NCBI GenBank assembly: GCA_947174295.1
Contig: CAMWIG010000037.1
Coordinates: forward strand, 1 to 13,218
Source: an uncultured Alistipes sp.
GTDB taxonomy: Bacteria > Bacteroidota > Bacteroidia > Bacteroidales > Rikenellaceae
DNA: 13,218 bases
Direction of reading: 5' to 3'
Part shown: piece by piece, positions 11,971-13,218 of the stretch
How the letters are laid out: each line of letters opens with the position of its first letter
How positions within the stretch are numbered: the stretch's first letter is position 1
Translations under genes and position numbers: made by a program
Notes under the pieces: generated by a model
Database searches by the model: none
What the model was told of the DNA's origin: nothing
What the model saw: the letters and a program-made list of their open reading frames with translations, nothing else

Positions 11971-13218
11971 TTAGTTGATTTTGCGTTTTACGCTCTCTAT
12001 TCCCTTTATCTTGCGTATCTTGTCCAGCAGGGCGTTCAGACTCTCCACGTCGCGCACGTAGACGCCCAGCCTGCCCTCGAAAATCCCGTCGTGGCTCAGG
12101 ATGCTTATCTCGCGTATGTTGGTGCTGAAATCGCCCGTAATGACTTGCGACAGGTCGAGCAAAAGCCCCATGCGGTCGATGCCGCGAAGCTCGATATTGG
12201 ACAGATAGGACATGGCCTTGTGCTGCGACCACTTGATTTCGTCCTTGATGATGTTCTTGCCGAAACGGGCCGCCAGGCGGTTCAGCTCGTCGCACGTCGA
12301 TTTGTGGACTATGATTTTGCCGCTCGACGGCTCCCGGAAACCCACGACGCTGTCGCCCGGAATCGGCTTGCAGCACTCGGCGATGACGAACTCGTCGGGT
12401 GTCTTTTGTGCGGCGGGCGGTGTCTCGCCCGACTCTGCGCCGAGCGGCCGGGCGTCGTCGTCCTCCTTGTCTTCTTTCTTATTTATGAACAGAGTCCAGA
12501 ATTTCAGTATTTTGTTCGACGAACTGGACTTTATGACTCTTTCGAGGTCGTGCAGGTCGATTATCCCGGCGCCTATCTTGCTGTACAGCTCGTCCTTGTT
12601 GCTGCAATTGTACGCCGGTATTATCTTCCGCAACACTCTGCCGCTCGGGTTGTTGATATTGAACCTTTCGAGCTTCTCTTTAAGTATGGCGTGCCCGCGC
12701 TCGACATTGTTCTGCTGTTCGCGTTTGAGAAAACTCTTTATGCCCTGCTTGGCTTTGGCGGTAGTCACTACGTCGAGCCATTCGGCTTTCGGACGGGCTG
12801 TGTCGGCGGTTATTATCTCTATCTGGTCGCCGCTGTGCAACACGGTGGTTATCGGCTCTATCTTGTGGTTGATTTTGGCGCCTATGGCGCTGTTGCCGAT
12901 TTTCGAGTGGATGTCGTATGCGAAATCGAGCGCCGTGGCGCCGTTGGGCAGTTTGCGCGACTCGCCTTTCGGCGTGAAGACCACGATTTCGGAGATGTAG
13001 AGTGACAGCTTGAAGTTGTCGAGGAAGTCTATTGCGTTCTCCGTCGGCGAGTTGAGCGCATTGCGAATCTTTTTCAGCCATTTGTCGAACTCGTCCTCGT
13101 TCTGCGAGATGGTAGCCTTCTTGTATTTCCAGTGTGCGGCGAATCCGCGCTCGGCGATATCCTCCATTCGCTGAGTGCGGATTTGAACCTCGACCCACAC
13201 GCCGTCGGGCCCCATGAC
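11971..13218 (-). CDS. rel: RelA/SpoT-family (p)ppGpp synthetase/hydrolase, C-terminal part
   Basis: About 415 residues of a long RSH stringent-response enzyme; the frame stays open past 13218, so the hydrolase domain and most of the synthetase domain lie outside. Counting from the Met at 13215, visible parts are the end of the synthetase domain (VEVQIRT...AAHWKYK, 8-32), the TGS domain (about 77-137, IVVFTPKGESRKLPNGATALDFAY onward), a helical region, the zinc-finger-like segment with C281-C282 and H304/C308 (AECCKPIPGDSVVGF and VHKSTC), and a C-terminal ACT domain (about 340-414). These C-terminal domains bind the ribosome and regulate catalysis. The ATG at 13215 is internal, not a start. 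Whether the gene is a bifunctional Rel/SpoT or a synthetase-only RelA cannot be decided without the missing part. Confidence 0.95.
   Translation of the reverse strand, partial: VMGPDGVWVEVQIRTQRMEDIAERGFAAHWKYKKATISQNEDEFDKWLKKIRNALNSPTENAIDFLDNFKLSLYISEIVVFTPKGESRKLPNGATALDFAYDIHSKIGNSAIGAKINHKIEPITTVLHSGDQIEIITADTARPKAEWLDVVTTAKAKQGIKSFLKREQQNNVERGHAILKEKLERFNINNPSGRVLRKIIPAYNCSNKDELYSKIGAGIIDLHDLERVIKSSSSNKILKFWTLFINKKEDKEDDDARPLGAESGETPPAAQKTPDEFVIAECCKPIPGDSVVGFREPSSGKIIVHKSTCDELNRLAARFGKNIIKDEIKWSQHKAMSYLSNIELRGIDRMGLLLDLSQVITGDFSTNIREISILSHDGIFEGRLGVYVRDVESLNALLDKIRKIKGIESVKRKIN

Noticed and set aside
11554..13005. 483-codon rightward open frame opposite RelA/SpoT
   Set aside because: It is antisense to well-conserved TGS, zinc-finger and ACT domains. 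Its length is explained by the high-GC codon bias of the real gene.

Overview
The window looks like a chromosomal segment of a fairly GC-rich Bacteroidales bacterium; Rikenellaceae such as Alistipes is a plausible guess, made without any database search. Three things support this. Several gene starts carry the Bacteroidetes sigma factor -7 element TAnnTTTG, most often as TATATTTG, with few Shine-Dalgarno sequences. Several proteins belong to types typical of the phylum. GC-rich genes alternate with AT-rich spacers.

Layout. At the left edge is the 5' end of a minus-strand gene (1-54). A plus-strand block follows: acyl-ACP thioesterase, rubredoxin, a bacterioferritin-type ferritin with a strong terminator, and a family-4-type glycosyltransferase with its own promoter. 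A bidirectional terminator near 3150 separates this from a minus-strand block: era (7717 to 6833), a periplasmic TPR-repeat protein and a major facilitator transporter. Further right, all on the minus strand, are a 64-residue one-helix membrane protein flanked by a short direct repeat, an XRE-type DNA-binding protein, a small two-helix membrane protein followed by a HIT-family hydrolase, an 88-residue protein of unknown function, and a long RelA/SpoT gene cut by the right edge with a small membrane-anchored protein directly after it.

Function. Most of the content is housekeeping: lipid release (thioesterase), iron and redox handling (rubredoxin, ferritin), ribosome assembly (Era) and the stringent response (RelA/SpoT). 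The accessory material sits between 7.7 and 10.3 kb, where three gene-poor gaps hold repeats and symmetric sequences. The most notable is the AT-rich spacer in front of the XRE regulator. It holds two identical copies of the 12-bp palindrome TTACAATTGTAA, a near copy, an unrelated 16-bp palindrome, and a candidate rightward promoter overlapping one palindrome. This looks like an operator array and possibly a small regulated transcript. No tRNA, rRNA, CRISPR array or insertion sequence was seen, and no clearly new multi-gene system is visible.
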